Positions 9,053 to 17,634 of a DNA stretch of 26,311 nucleotides are shown here, in pieces. Within the stretch, counting starts at the first letter, position 1. Every line of letters starts with the position of its first letter. The notes beneath the pieces are model-generated. The model saw nothing but the letters and a program-made list of their open reading frames with translations. It did not search any database and was not told the origin of the DNA. The stretch spans positions 1 through 26,311 of the forward strand of contig CAJFQT010000006.1 in the NCBI GenBank assembly GCA_904419095.1, read 5' to 3'. This DNA comes from an uncultured Clostridia bacterium (GTDB lineage Bacteria; Bacillota; Clostridia; TANB77; CAG-508). The position numbers and the translations under genes were made by a program.

Positions 9053-9147
9053 GAGGGTGTCCTAAAATAGGAATCCGAAAACCAAAAAATCCAACTCTTA
9101 GCGAGCTGGATTTTTTGGTTTTCGGATTCCTATTTTAGGACACCCTC
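9053..9147 (+). repeat. Perfect inverted repeat, 41-bp arms (hairpin element or terminator)
   Basis: The arms 9053-9093 and 9107-9147 are perfectly complementary around a 13-nt loop, inside which CTC and GAG can pair again. It begins 2 nt after the stop codon of the membrane protein gene. It would stop transcription, but it is far longer than the other terminators here and its arms are T-poor at the 3' end. A small mobile palindromic element (MITE-like) is an alternative. Confidence 0.9.
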
Positions 9148-9249
9148 TTCTTATCTTTATCTATAATCATAATAAAGACTTTAATATACAATATAAAAAT
9201 AATACCAATTTATAGAAATGAAGGAAAATATTTCCTACACTTTCAAAAC

Positions 9250-9287
9250 AAACAAATGTTTACAAATGACAAAAATAATGCTATAAT
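9250..9287 (+). promoter_or_regulatory. Promoter of the Y-polymerase operon with SOS-box-like palindrome
   Basis: TTTACA (9259-9264), a 17-bp spacer and TATAAT (9282-9287) form a strong promoter. The palindrome AAAC-AAAT-GTTT (9250-9261) overlaps the -35. It resembles the Gram-positive LexA site GAAC-N4-GTTC with the outer base changed, and a matching box lies at the uvrA promoter. Confidence 0.65.
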
Positions 9288-9320
9288 CATTTCAAAGATA
9301 TAATTTGGAGAGTGAGAAAA

Positions 9321-10577
9321 ATGCAAAAATATTACTTATGTATAGACTTAAAGACTTTTTATGCTTCTGTTGAATGTGTAGAAAGAGGACTAGATCCATT
9401 TAATACAAATCTAGTAGTAGCGGATGCAAGTAGAGGAAAAGGAACAATTTGTTTAGCGGTATCTCCAAAAATGAAAATGTTAGGAGTGAAAAATAGATGC
9501 AGAATTTTTGAAATTCCTCCAACAATAAAGTACATTACAGCAACACCCAAGATGAAGAAATATATAGAATATTCAGCAAATATATATGCAATTTATCTTA
9601 AATATTTTTCAAAAGAAGATATACATGTATATTCAATAGATGAAGCATTTATGGATGTTACAAAATATTTAAAACTATATAAGGCAAATCCAATAGAACT
9701 TGCTAAAATAATTATAAAAGATATATTTAAAACATATGGAATAACTGGGACAGCAGGAATAGGAACAAATATGTATTTAGCAAAAATTGCATTAGATATA
9801 ACAGCAAAACACAATCCAAACAATATAGGTTATTTAGACGAAGAAAGATATAAGAAAGAATTATTGCATCATAAACCACTTTCAGATTTCTGGCAAATAG
9901 GAAAAGGAATTGAAAGAAGATTAAATAAAATGCGAATTTACGATATGTATGACATTGCACATAGCAATCCAAAAAAATTATATAAAGAATTTGGGGTAAA
10001 TGCAGAGTATTTAATAGATCACTCTTGGGGAAAAGAAAGTTGTACTATTGCAGATATAAAAGCATATAAGCCCAAAACAAATTCTATTTCAAACAGTCAA
10101 GTATTGTTTGAAGATTATTCATTTGAAAAAGCAAGATTAGTTTTAAAAGAAATGGTAGAGCTAGGAAGCTTAAGGCTCATAGAAAATAATTTAGTAACAG
10201 ATAGTATAGGATTATATATAGGATATTCTAAAGACATTATAAAAGCAACAGGGGGAACAAGAAAATTAATCAATTATACAAATGTATATTCAGAACTTTT
10301 AAAAGCATTTTTAGATATATATGATAAAAACACAAATAGAAGTGTAGCAATTAGGAGAATAGGAGTCAATTTTGCAAATACAATAGAAACAGAAAGTGTA
10401 CAATTAAGTTTATTTACAAATCAAGAAAAAATTGACAGAGAAAGAAAATTAGAACTTACAATATGTAATATAAAAAATAAAATGGGAAAAAACACAATTA
10501 TAAGAGGAATGGACTTAGAAGAAGGAGCGACAACAAGAGTTAGAAATCAATTGGTAGGAGGTCATAATGGTGGTTAA
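9321..10577 (+). CDS. Y-family (UmuC/DinB-like) translesion DNA polymerase, UvrX/YqjW type
   Basis: This 418-aa error-prone polymerase bypasses DNA lesions. The N-terminus has the catalytic motif YYLCIDLKTFYASVEC, with the first metal-binding Asp in CIDLK, and VYSIDEAFMD near residue 105 supplies the second acidic pair. Finger, thumb and little-finger regions follow. The C-terminal QLSLF at about 372-376 matches the beta-clamp-binding consensus. I prefer the ATG at 9321, 10 nt after GGAG, to the GTG at 9312. It overlaps a yolD-like gene by 11 nt, the arrangement of the SOS-induced uvrX/yqjW loci in Bacillus. That pairing and the promoter palindrome point to DNA-damage control. Confidence 0.92.
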   Translation: MQKYYLCIDLKTFYASVECVERGLDPFNTNLVVADASRGKGTICLAVSPKMKMLGVKNRCRIFEIPPTIKYITATPKMKKYIEYSANIYAIYLKYFSKEDIHVYSIDEAFMDVTKYLKLYKANPIELAKIIIKDIFKTYGITGTAGIGTNMYLAKIALDITAKHNPNNIGYLDEERYKKELLHHKPLSDFWQIGKGIERRLNKMRIYDMYDIAHSNPKKLYKEFGVNAEYLIDHSWGKESCTIADIKAYKPKTNSISNSQVLFEDYSFEKARLVLKEMVELGSLRLIENNLVTDSIGLYIGYSKDIIKATGGTRKLINYTNVYSELLKAFLDIYDKNTNRSVAIRRIGVNFANTIETESVQLSLFTNQEKIDRERKLELTICNIKNKMGKNTIIRGMDLEEGATTRVRNQLVGGHNGG

Positions 10578-10890
10578 TAAAATACTAAGAGCAAAACAGT
10601 TTCTTCCATTTGATGCATTGAAAGGATTGCAAGAAGAATTAAGAAAAAAAGAAATAGAATATGAAGAGAAAAAATATTTATCAGAAGAAACTTTGACTGA
10701 GTTAAATGATAGTTTTAATCAAATTGAAAAAGGGAGTTATGTAAAAATAAAATATTATAAAAATAAAAAATATAAGGAAATTAAAGGAACAGTTACAGAT
10801 ATTAATTATATAAAAAAGAAAATACAAATTAATAAAAGTGAAAATATAAACATTGCTGATATAACAAATATAAATCGAATAGATTTATGA
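10567..10890 (+). CDS. YolD-like protein
   Basis: This 107-aa protein starts with the family-like RAKQFLPFDALKGLQEELRKKE and has a beta-rich second half (VKIKYYKNKKYKEIKGTVTDI). YolD-like proteins accompany UmuC-type polymerases in Firmicutes and have been proposed as functional counterparts of UmuD, although the role is not settled. AGGAGG at 10556-10561 lies within the polymerase gene, and the two frames overlap, so the products are probably made together. Confidence 0.82.
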   Translation: MVVNKILRAKQFLPFDALKGLQEELRKKEIEYEEKKYLSEETLTELNDSFNQIEKGSYVKIKYYKNKKYKEIKGTVTDINYIKKKIQINKSENINIADITNINRIDL

Positions 10891-10981
10891 ATAAGAGGTT
10901 TCTATAAACACAAATTTTTTTACTATTAATAGATTCTAAATTATAATATGATAAACTTGTCTAGAAAAAAAGTCTGAGAGA

Positions 10982-10990
10982 TGCTATAAT
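10982..10990 (+). promoter_or_regulatory. Extended -10 promoter of the LysM gene
   Basis: TGCTATAAT is an extended -10 element, which can work without a good -35. It lies about 50 nt before the start codon. Confidence 0.5.
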
Positions 10991-11039
10991 ATAAAGTATA
11001 AATATAAGTGATGAGAGAAACATAAAAGGAGGAATGCAA

Positions 11040-11735
11040 ATGAAAAAATTATTTGCAACATTAGTAACTTTGTGTTTATGTTTTGGACTTTGTAGCACAG
11101 CATACGCTTTGTCACCTGATGATTTAACAGCAGATGAAGAAGGCGTTCGGACATCAGAAGTTTACAGCTTATCAGACATCTCCAGCTACAGTGGTTTTGA
11201 CTATGTTTCAAATATGCTAGAAGCATATTGCTTAAAACAGTACGAAAATACTGGAGATAAGCTAATCTGGACAATTAATAGCTTGAATCAGCATCAAAAT
11301 GTGCAATATCGGATTTTTGAAAGCAATGGTAGTGATACCTATGAAAAAATGATAAGCACAATTGATGAAGAAGTGGATTTTATCCAAGTGGGTACATTAA
11401 TGAATAATGATTTGCTAAATACAGTAAAAAAATCATTTGAAAATGATCCAACAAAAGCTACCCTTGAAACGATTCTTCCAGCAGATACTGATGATGATGG
11501 TTTGTATGAAGAATTAAAAAACAGCAATATGACGATTTATTGGAACATCGAGGAAAGTAACACAGATGTGTTTACACTTGAAGTTGCTGTTGGAAAATAT
11601 ATAATACAACCAGGAGACACTTTAAGCGAGATTGCATTAAAGTTCGGCACATCAGTTAAAAAATTAATGGAAGACAATAAAAACATTGCAAATCCAGATT
11701 TAATCTATGCTTATGATTATCTGGTAGTAAAATAA
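11040..11735 (+). CDS. Secreted protein with C-terminal LysM domain
   Basis: This 231-aa exported protein has a signal peptide with two Lys, a hydrophobic core and a likely cut after AYA at residue 23. The middle region (about 25-185) is acidic and of unknown fold. A LysM domain closes the protein (about 187-231, YIIQPGDTLSEIALKFGTS), so it probably binds peptidoglycan. The ATG at 11040 has AGGAGG 7 nt upstream; the one at 11034 is too close. Codon use is less AT-biased than that of the neighbours (GAC, ATC, TCC, CTG, GGC). It has two in-frame CGG codons (11148-11150, 11310-11312) and a GC-rich terminator, which together suggest recent horizontal transfer. Confidence 0.85.
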   Translation: MKKLFATLVTLCLCFGLCSTAYALSPDDLTADEEGVRTSEVYSLSDISSYSGFDYVSNMLEAYCLKQYENTGDKLIWTINSLNQHQNVQYRIFESNGSDTYEKMISTIDEEVDFIQVGTLMNNDLLNTVKKSFENDPTKATLETILPADTDDDGLYEELKNSNMTIYWNIEESNTDVFTLEVAVGKYIIQPGDTLSEIALKFGTSVKKLMEDNKNIANPDLIYAYDYLVVK

Positions 11736-11749
11736 TAAAACAAACTCTC

Positions 11750-11786
11750 ATCGCTCCCCATGCCTATTGCATGGGGCGATTTTTTA
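11750..11786 (+). terminator. GC-rich terminator of the LysM gene
   Basis: CCCCATGC pairs with GCATGGGG, and an outer ATCG pairs with CGAT across a 2-nt bulge, followed by TTTTTT. It is more GC-rich than most terminators in the window. Confidence 0.88.
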
Positions 11787-11904
11787 TATAAAACTAATTA
11801 ATTCTTTATTTTTTAAAATATTTATGATATTATGACGAAGATAAAAATAATGTCGGAGAAAAATATGAAGATTTAACAAAATAATTAAATTGGGGAGCAA
11901 AAAT

Positions 11905-12657
11905 ATGAACAAGGACTCTATAATTGACTATATTACAAGAAAAATCAATATAGCATATCGAGTGAATCAAAAATGTTGTATAAGTTTTGTTGTTTCTGAT
12001 GATATAGAATTAAAAAAGCAGATACAAAAACAAATATCTTCAATAAATACAAACACAATTTTAGACGAAAGAATTGTAAACTATGATTTTTTTAAAAACA
12101 GAAACAATGGACTAACCGAATATTCAAGATTATGTAAGGAAAAAGGAAATCTATTACTTGTAACTGGATTAGAAAGATATGCTGAATATTTAAAACAGAC
12201 AGGTCAAATCACAAATGTTGGCGATTTTTATATGAATGCTTTTAATATGCCTAGAGATAGTTTTTATTTACAAAATAATGTTAGAATTATTCTACTATTA
12301 AATCAACAGGAATATGATATGTTTTTAAGTGAATATGGCGATGATTTTCTTTCTTATGCACATATTCAAGAAGATATAGATAGTATGCTAGAAAATAAAA
12401 TGAATAATCATGAAAACTTTTGCAAAAAATTAGGAAACGAATTTTATACAAGACTAGATTATACAGATGAGGATAGAGAAGTTAGAGAAGCATTAAAACA
12501 AGGAATAGAAGATTATAAAAATACAGCAGATGAAAGAGCAAGTCAATCAAAAGAAATGAGAGCAACAGCATTTGCTCAACAAAGTAGTGACCTAAAAAAA
12601 TTAAGAAAAACACATAAAAAAGCCATACAAAATAGAGGAGATAGCTGGACAAGATAA
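11905..12657 (+). CDS. Hypothetical protein, unrecognised (250 aa)
   Basis: I cannot assign a family. The protein is soluble and has alternating strands and helices. GNLLLVTGLERY (81-92) and NNVRIILLLNQQEY (124-137) look like the hydrophobic strands of a P-loop NTPase-type fold (Walker-B-like and sensor-like), but no Walker A glycine loop is visible. The last 60 residues are highly charged (many Lys, Arg, Glu), probably helical and possibly nucleic-acid-binding. The start at 11905 has GGGGAG 7 nt upstream; a TTG at 11890 is less likely. The gene stands alone between the LysM gene and the Bce module, and codon use is native. Confidence 0.72.
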   Translation: MNKDSIIDYITRKINIAYRVNQKCCISFVVSDDIELKKQIQKQISSINTNTILDERIVNYDFFKNRNNGLTEYSRLCKEKGNLLLVTGLERYAEYLKQTGQITNVGDFYMNAFNMPRDSFYLQNNVRIILLLNQQEYDMFLSEYGDDFLSYAHIQEDIDSMLENKMNNHENFCKKLGNEFYTRLDYTDEDREVREALKQGIEDYKNTADERASQSKEMRATAFAQQSSDLKKLRKTHKKAIQNRGDSWTR

Positions 12658-12677
12658 GTAAATATTGGAAATAGAAA

Positions 12678-12711
12678 AAGAGGATTGGTTATATTTCAAA
12701 CTAATCCTCTT
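12678..12711. terminator. Hairpin after the 250-aa hypothetical gene
   Basis: Thirteen-nt arms (12678-12690 and 12699-12711) pair with one G-T wobble. The T-rich tail is on the minus-strand side, so its use as a plus-strand terminator is uncertain. Confidence 0.5.
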
Positions 12712-12836
12712 AAAATGTGTACTACCTTATTCAAATTTAATTATACTATATTTTATTCTGAAATTAAAGAAATAAGGCTAGAATTAAAAACTTTTAAAGT
12801 GAATTAATTTTATCTAATGTGAAAAATAAACTTTTA

Positions 12837-12845
12837 TGTTATAAT
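12837..12845 (+). promoter_or_regulatory. Extended -10 promoter of the two-component genes
   Basis: TGTTATAAT lies about 33 nt before the response-regulator start. No good -35 is seen, as is common for extended -10 promoters. Confidence 0.5.
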
Positions 12846-12877
12846 AAATTCGAAATTACAAAATGAGGTGTATAAAT

Positions 12878-13540
12878 ATGAAAAAAATATTAATAGTAGA
12901 AGATGATACAAGTATAAGTAAAGAGCTAAAAGATTTACTCCAAAATAGTGGGTTTAATGGAGTAATTCTAGAAAACTTTGAAAATTCTTTTGAAGAAATA
13001 AAGAAAGAAAATCCAGACTTAATATTATTAGACATCAACATTCCAAAATTAAATGGAGAAATGTTATTACAAAAAATAAGAAAAGAAAGTAATGTTCCAA
13101 TCATCATGGTAACAAGCAAAAATACTGAAGCAGATGAAGTTTTATCTATGAGCTTTGGAGCAGATGATTATATAACAAAACCATACAACCCAACAATTTT
13201 ATTATTAAGAATAAACGCCATATTTAAGAGAATGGAAAATAAAAATAATATATTAACTTATAAAGATTTAGAAATTAATCCAAAAAAGGGAATTATAAAA
13301 AATGATAAAGAAGAACTAATACTAACCAAAAACGAAATGATTATATTTACTTTCTTACTAGCCAACATTGGAAATATCGTAACAAGAGACGAATTGATGA
13401 CAGACTTATGGAATAACGATTCATATATAAATGATAATGCTTTAAACGTAAATATTAGTAGGTTAAGAACAAAACTAAAAGATTTTGGATATGAAGATGC
13501 AATTGAAACAAGAAAAGGGCAAGGATATATACTAAAATAA
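12878..13540 (+). CDS. OmpR/PhoB-type response regulator, BceR-like
   Basis: This 220-aa regulator has an N-terminal receiver domain with acidic pocket E8-D9-D10, phosphoacceptor D52 (LLDINIPKLNG), T79 and K101. The C-terminal winged helix (about 125-220) ends in the usual RGxGY-like RKGQGYIL. The ATG at 12878 is preceded by GAGGTG at 7 nt; the ATG at 12863 overlaps that site. The gene is followed at once by an intramembrane-sensing kinase and a BceAB-type transporter, the canonical order of Bce modules. A BceR-type palindrome before the transporter (14587-14602) is its likely target. Confidence 0.92.
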   Translation: MKKILIVEDDTSISKELKDLLQNSGFNGVILENFENSFEEIKKENPDLILLDINIPKLNGEMLLQKIRKESNVPIIMVTSKNTEADEVLSMSFGADDYITKPYNPTILLLRINAIFKRMENKNNILTYKDLEINPKKGIIKNDKEELILTKNEMIIFTFLLANIGNIVTRDELMTDLWNNDSYINDNALNVNISRLRTKLKDFGYEDAIETRKGQGYILK

Positions 13541-13565
13541 TTCTGATATGAAAGGAAAAGAAAGA

Positions 13566-14585
13566 ATGAAGTTAAATAAATATTTAAGAAACAATTACCT
13601 AATTATATTGTTATTTATACTTATCATATCTATTATAAATTTAATGTTAGTTTCATTTAAAGTGGAAAGTCAAGCAATAATGGGAGTAAATATAACAGTA
13701 ATATTAGGATTTATCATATATGTAATTTATGACTTTGGAAGAAGAAAAAAATTTTATAATAAATTTTTAAATGATTTAGATTTATTAGACAAAAAATATT
13801 TAATAACAGAAATGATTGATAAGCCTAACTTTTATGATGGAGAAATTCTATATGATGCATTATATGAAATAGATAAGTCAATGGCTGAAAAGATAAAAGA
13901 ATACAGTTTAAGTATTAAAGATTTCAAAGAATACATAGAAATGTGGATTCATGAAGTAAAACTACCACTTGCTTCAATAAACCTAATGATACATAACCAT
14001 AAAGAATTATCAGACAAAAAGATAATAGAACAATTAAAAAGAATAGATGACGATGTAGAGCAAGTTTTATATTATGTAAGAAGTGAAAATGCAGAAAAAG
14101 ATTATTTAATTAAAGAAACTGAATTAAGCAAAGTGATATCAAATGTTGCTATGAAAAATAAAGACATATTACTTGAAAACAATATTGATTTTATTGTAGA
14201 TGTTGGAAATAAGAAAGTTTTAACAGATTCAAAATGGCTTGAATTTATAGTAAATCAAATTGTAAGCAATAGTGTTAAATACATAAGAAGCGGAGTAGAG
14301 CATTATATAAAAATATCTGCTGAAGAAAATAATAGAAGCATAATTCTAAAGATTTACGACAACGGAATTGGAATAGAAAAAAGTGATATTCACAAAGTAT
14401 TTAATAAAACATTTACTGGAAATAATGGAAGAAAAATTGAAACCTCAACTGGTATGGGGTTATATATTGCAAAGCAACTATGCAAAAAACTTGGACATAA
14501 AATCACAATAAATTCAAAGGAAAATGAGTATACAGAAGTTAGTTTATTATTTAATAAAAATGATTATTTAGAAATAGCAAAGTAA
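13566..14585 (+). CDS. Intramembrane-sensing histidine kinase, BceS-like
   Basis: This 339-aa kinase has two N-terminal helices (about 10-31 and 40-58) and almost no extracellular loop, the mark of kinases that take their signal from a partner transporter. The phosphoacceptor is H129 in WIHEVKLPL. The ATP-binding domain shows an N box (NQIVSNSVKY), DNGIGI and GMGLYI. The ATG at 13566 has AAAGGA 9 nt upstream; the one at 13548 leaves little room for a ribosome site. It would phosphorylate the adjacent regulator when the transporter meets a cell-wall-active peptide. Confidence 0.92.
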   Translation: MKLNKYLRNNYLIILLFILIISIINLMLVSFKVESQAIMGVNITVILGFIIYVIYDFGRRKKFYNKFLNDLDLLDKKYLITEMIDKPNFYDGEILYDALYEIDKSMAEKIKEYSLSIKDFKEYIEMWIHEVKLPLASINLMIHNHKELSDKKIIEQLKRIDDDVEQVLYYVRSENAEKDYLIKETELSKVISNVAMKNKDILLENNIDFIVDVGNKKVLTDSKWLEFIVNQIVSNSVKYIRSGVEHYIKISAEENNRSIILKIYDNGIGIEKSDIHKVFNKTFTGNNGRKIETSTGMGLYIAKQLCKKLGHKITINSKENEYTEVSLLFNKNDYLEIAK

Positions 14586-14586
14586 A

Positions 14587-14602
14587 ATTACAGAATTGTA
14601 AT
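14587..14602. promoter_or_regulatory. BceR-type operator upstream of the ABC transporter
   Basis: The perfect palindrome ATTACA-GAAT-TGTAAT fits the TNACA-N4-TGTAA pattern described for BceR-like regulators. It lies just after the kinase stop codon and 72 nt before the ATPase gene, so it probably makes the transporter inducible on its own. Confidence 0.75.
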
Positions 14603-14673
14603 ATTTAGTAATTTTAGAAGAAGGACAAATAAAAATAAATCCTTTACAATGAAAATGAAAGGAGAGATGAAAA

Positions 14674-15441
14674 ATGTCAAATATTTTAAAAATTGATAAA
14701 GTAGAAAAATATTATGGTAGTAAATCAAGTTTAACAAAAGCTTTAGACAATTTATCATTTGAAGTAGATAAAGGAGAATTTGTTGCAATAATGGGAGCAT
14801 CAGGCTCTGGAAAAACAACCCTTTTAAATTGCATATCTACAATTGACAAAGTAACATCAGGACACATTTTCGTTGGAGGAGAAGATATTACAAAATTAAA
14901 AGGAAATAACTTAAATAAATTTAGGAGAGAAAAACTAGGATTCATATTTCAAGATTTTAATTTATTGGATACACTAACTGCTTATGAAAATATTTCTTTA
15001 GCATTATCAATTCAAAACAAAACAGCAAAAGAAATTGAAAAAATGGTAAATGATGTAGCCACTAAATTAGGAATAAAAGATATATTACAAAAATACCCTT
15101 ATCAAATGTCTGGAGGACAAAAACAAAGAGTGGCCATCAGCCGAGCTATTATAACAGACCCACAAATTGTTTTAGCAGACGAACCTACAGGAACATTAGA
15201 CAGCAAATCATCACGAATGTTGCTTGAAAGCTTTGACTACTTAAATGAAAAGCTAAACACAACAATTTTGATGGTTACACACGACAGTTTCTGTGCTTCC
15301 TATGCAAATAGAGTAATATTTATAAAAGATGGTAAAGTATTTAATGAAATAATAAAAGGTAATAGTTCAAGAAAAGATTTCTTTGATAAAATTATAGATG
15401 TCGTAACCTTGCTTGGAGGTGAGGAAAATGACAATAATTAA
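14674..15441 (+). CDS. ABC transporter ATP-binding protein, BceA-like
   Basis: This 255-aa ATPase subunit belongs to a peptide-antibiotic resistance transporter of the MacB/BceA type. It shows Walker A GASGSGKT (41-48), Q-loop IFQDFNLLD (91-99), signature MSGGQKQR (145-152), Walker B IVLADEPTG (165-173) and a switch His in VTHD. The start follows AAAGGAGAG. The permease gene starts 14 nt before its stop, so both subunits are made together. In Bce systems the transporter both removes the drug from its lipid target and signals to the kinase. Confidence 0.95.
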   Translation: MSNILKIDKVEKYYGSKSSLTKALDNLSFEVDKGEFVAIMGASGSGKTTLLNCISTIDKVTSGHIFVGGEDITKLKGNNLNKFRREKLGFIFQDFNLLDTLTAYENISLALSIQNKTAKEIEKMVNDVATKLGIKDILQKYPYQMSGGQKQRVAISRAIITDPQIVLADEPTGTLDSKSSRMLLESFDYLNEKLNTTILMVTHDSFCASYANRVIFIKDGKVFNEIIKGNSSRKDFFDKIIDVVTLLGGEENDNN

Positions 15442-17494
15442 AGTATCTTTAAAAAATATAAAGAAAAGTATTAAAGATTATGCAATATATTTTTTTACAC
15501 TAATATTAGGTGTTGCAATATTTTATGTATTTAATAGTATTGAAAGCCAAACAGTATTGCTAGATGTAACAGAAAGCACTTATGAAATTATTGATTTGAT
15601 GACTAATATGTTATCAGCTACAAGTGTGTTTGTAGCATTTATTTTGGGATTTTTAATTATATATGCAAGTAGATTCTTAATTAAAAGAAGAAATAAAGAG
15701 TTTGGTATATATATGCTACTTGGAATGAGCAAAAGAAATATATCAATGATACTATTTTTTGAAACAATTCTAATTGGAATCATCTCATTAGTTGTTGGTT
15801 TGGGAGTAGGAATAATACTTTCACAACTTATGAGTATGTTAGTAGCAAATATGTTTGAAGCAGATATGACAAAATATGAATTCATTTTTTCTGGTGATGC
15901 ATGTATTAAAACAATAGTATATTTTGGAATTATGTACGCCATTGTAATGCTATTTAATACTATAAATGTTGGAAAATGCAAATTAATTGATTTAATACAA
16001 ACTAATAAAAAATCCGAAACCATAAAAATGAAAAATCCAGTGATTTGTACCATTGTATTCATCATATCAGCCATAGCTTTAGGGTATGCTTATTACATGG
16101 TAACAGGTGGAATAAATGAAACTATCAAAACTTCAAAAGATATAATAAAACCAATTATAATTGGAGCAGTATCAACATTCTTCATATTTTGGTCTTTATC
16201 AGGATTAATTTTAAAAATCGTAATGAGCATGAAAAATCTCTATACAAGAGGGCTAAATACTTTTACATTAAGACAAGTAAGTAGTAAAATTAACACAACA
16301 GTATTTTCAATGACAATTATATCATTGATGCTATTTGTAACAATATGTGTATTAGCTAGCAGTTTATCATTAAAAAATTCTATGACCGCAAACTTAGACG
16401 AACTTGCACCAGCAGATATACAATTATCAAAAAGAGTATTAAATGAAGATTGGCTAGATCAAGGGTATAATGAAGAACAAATAAGAAATTCTAAATTAAG
16501 TATTAGAGAAATATTAGAAAAATTTAATTTTAATATAGATTCATATTTAGAAGAAAGTGTAGAATATAACCTTTATCAAACAGAAGATTTAACATTTGGA
16601 GATACATTAGGAGATAGTTTAGAAACAATAAAAAATACTTATACATCACTGATACCTTATAATATTGCAGATGATATTATGACAATAAGTGATTATAATA
16701 AAATTGCAAAATTCTATGGAAATGAAGAATACACATTAAATGAAGATGAATATTTAATAGTTGCAGATTATGATTCAATGATTGATATAAGAAATGTAGC
16801 ACTGAAAAACAATCAAGAGATAACAGTTTTTGGGCATACACTAAAACCAAAATACAAAGAATGTCAATATGGATTTGTAGAAATGGCAAGCAATCATATA
16901 AACTCAGGAATTATAATAATTCCAGATAATGTAGCAGACAAGTATTATATTGCTTATAATTCTGTAATCGGAAACTACTATACAAATTCACTTGAGGAAC
17001 AAAGAGAAATACAAGAACAAATTAAAAATTTATCCAACAATCCTCTTACATCACAATATAATTTACCTTCAATAAATAGCAGAGTTGATATAAGTGAAGC
17101 CTCTATAGGAATCGGAGCATTAGTAACATTTTTAGGATTATACCTAGGAATAGTATTCTTAATTGCTAGTGTTGCAATATTGGCACTAAAAGAATTAACT
17201 GAAAGTACAGACAATAAAGAAAGATATAAAATGCTTCGAAAACTCGGTGCAGACGAAAAGATGATAAATAAATCTTTATTTCGACAAATAGCAATATTCT
17301 TTATGTTTCCATTATTAATTGCAATAATTCATTCAATATTTGGAATAACATTTTGTAGCTATATTATTTCTACATTTGGAAATGAACAATTATTACCATC
17401 AATTATTATGACGGCAATATTTATTGTAGTAATTTATGGAGGATATTTCTTAATAACATATTTATGTAGCAAAAATATCATAAAAGAGAATTAG
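15428..17494 (+). CDS. ABC transporter permease, BceB-like (FtsX family)
   Basis: This 688-aa permease has a first helix at about 18-36, further helices to about 318, a large extracellular domain of about 240 residues (320-558) and three closing helices. That is the BceB layout, in which the extracellular domain between helices 7 and 8 recognises the peptide antibiotic. FtsX-type permease regions lie on each side. The start ATG is 7 nt after GGAGGT (15415-15420). The drug cannot be named from sequence; bacitracin, nisin-like lantibiotics or host peptides are all possible. Confidence 0.93.
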   Translation: MTIIKVSLKNIKKSIKDYAIYFFTLILGVAIFYVFNSIESQTVLLDVTESTYEIIDLMTNMLSATSVFVAFILGFLIIYASRFLIKRRNKEFGIYMLLGMSKRNISMILFFETILIGIISLVVGLGVGIILSQLMSMLVANMFEADMTKYEFIFSGDACIKTIVYFGIMYAIVMLFNTINVGKCKLIDLIQTNKKSETIKMKNPVICTIVFIISAIALGYAYYMVTGGINETIKTSKDIIKPIIIGAVSTFFIFWSLSGLILKIVMSMKNLYTRGLNTFTLRQVSSKINTTVFSMTIISLMLFVTICVLASSLSLKNSMTANLDELAPADIQLSKRVLNEDWLDQGYNEEQIRNSKLSIREILEKFNFNIDSYLEESVEYNLYQTEDLTFGDTLGDSLETIKNTYTSLIPYNIADDIMTISDYNKIAKFYGNEEYTLNEDEYLIVADYDSMIDIRNVALKNNQEITVFGHTLKPKYKECQYGFVEMASNHINSGIIIIPDNVADKYYIAYNSVIGNYYTNSLEEQREIQEQIKNLSNNPLTSQYNLPSINSRVDISEASIGIGALVTFLGLYLGIVFLIASVAILALKELTESTDNKERYKMLRKLGADEKMINKSLFRQIAIFFMFPLLIAIIHSIFGITFCSYIISTFGNEQLLPSIIMTAIFIVVIYGGYFLITYLCSKNIIKEN

Positions 17495-17580
17495 TCATGA
17501 GTGTAAAAGGGAATATTTATATTATTGCTTAAACAATTTCAGAAAAAACTTATAGTAATTAAATCTATATTTTTAGAATA

Positions 17581-17613
17581 AGGAAATCCAGCTTAATTTA
17601 AGCTGGATTTCCT
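17581..17613. terminator. Palindromic hairpin between converging genes
   Basis: A 33-nt palindrome has 16-nt arms (17581-17596, 17598-17613) around a single T. It lies between the converging permease gene and the Cys-rich gene and probably ends both transcripts. T-runs are weak on both sides. Confidence 0.65.
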
Positions 17614-17634
17614 AACTTTAAAATTACTACTTAA

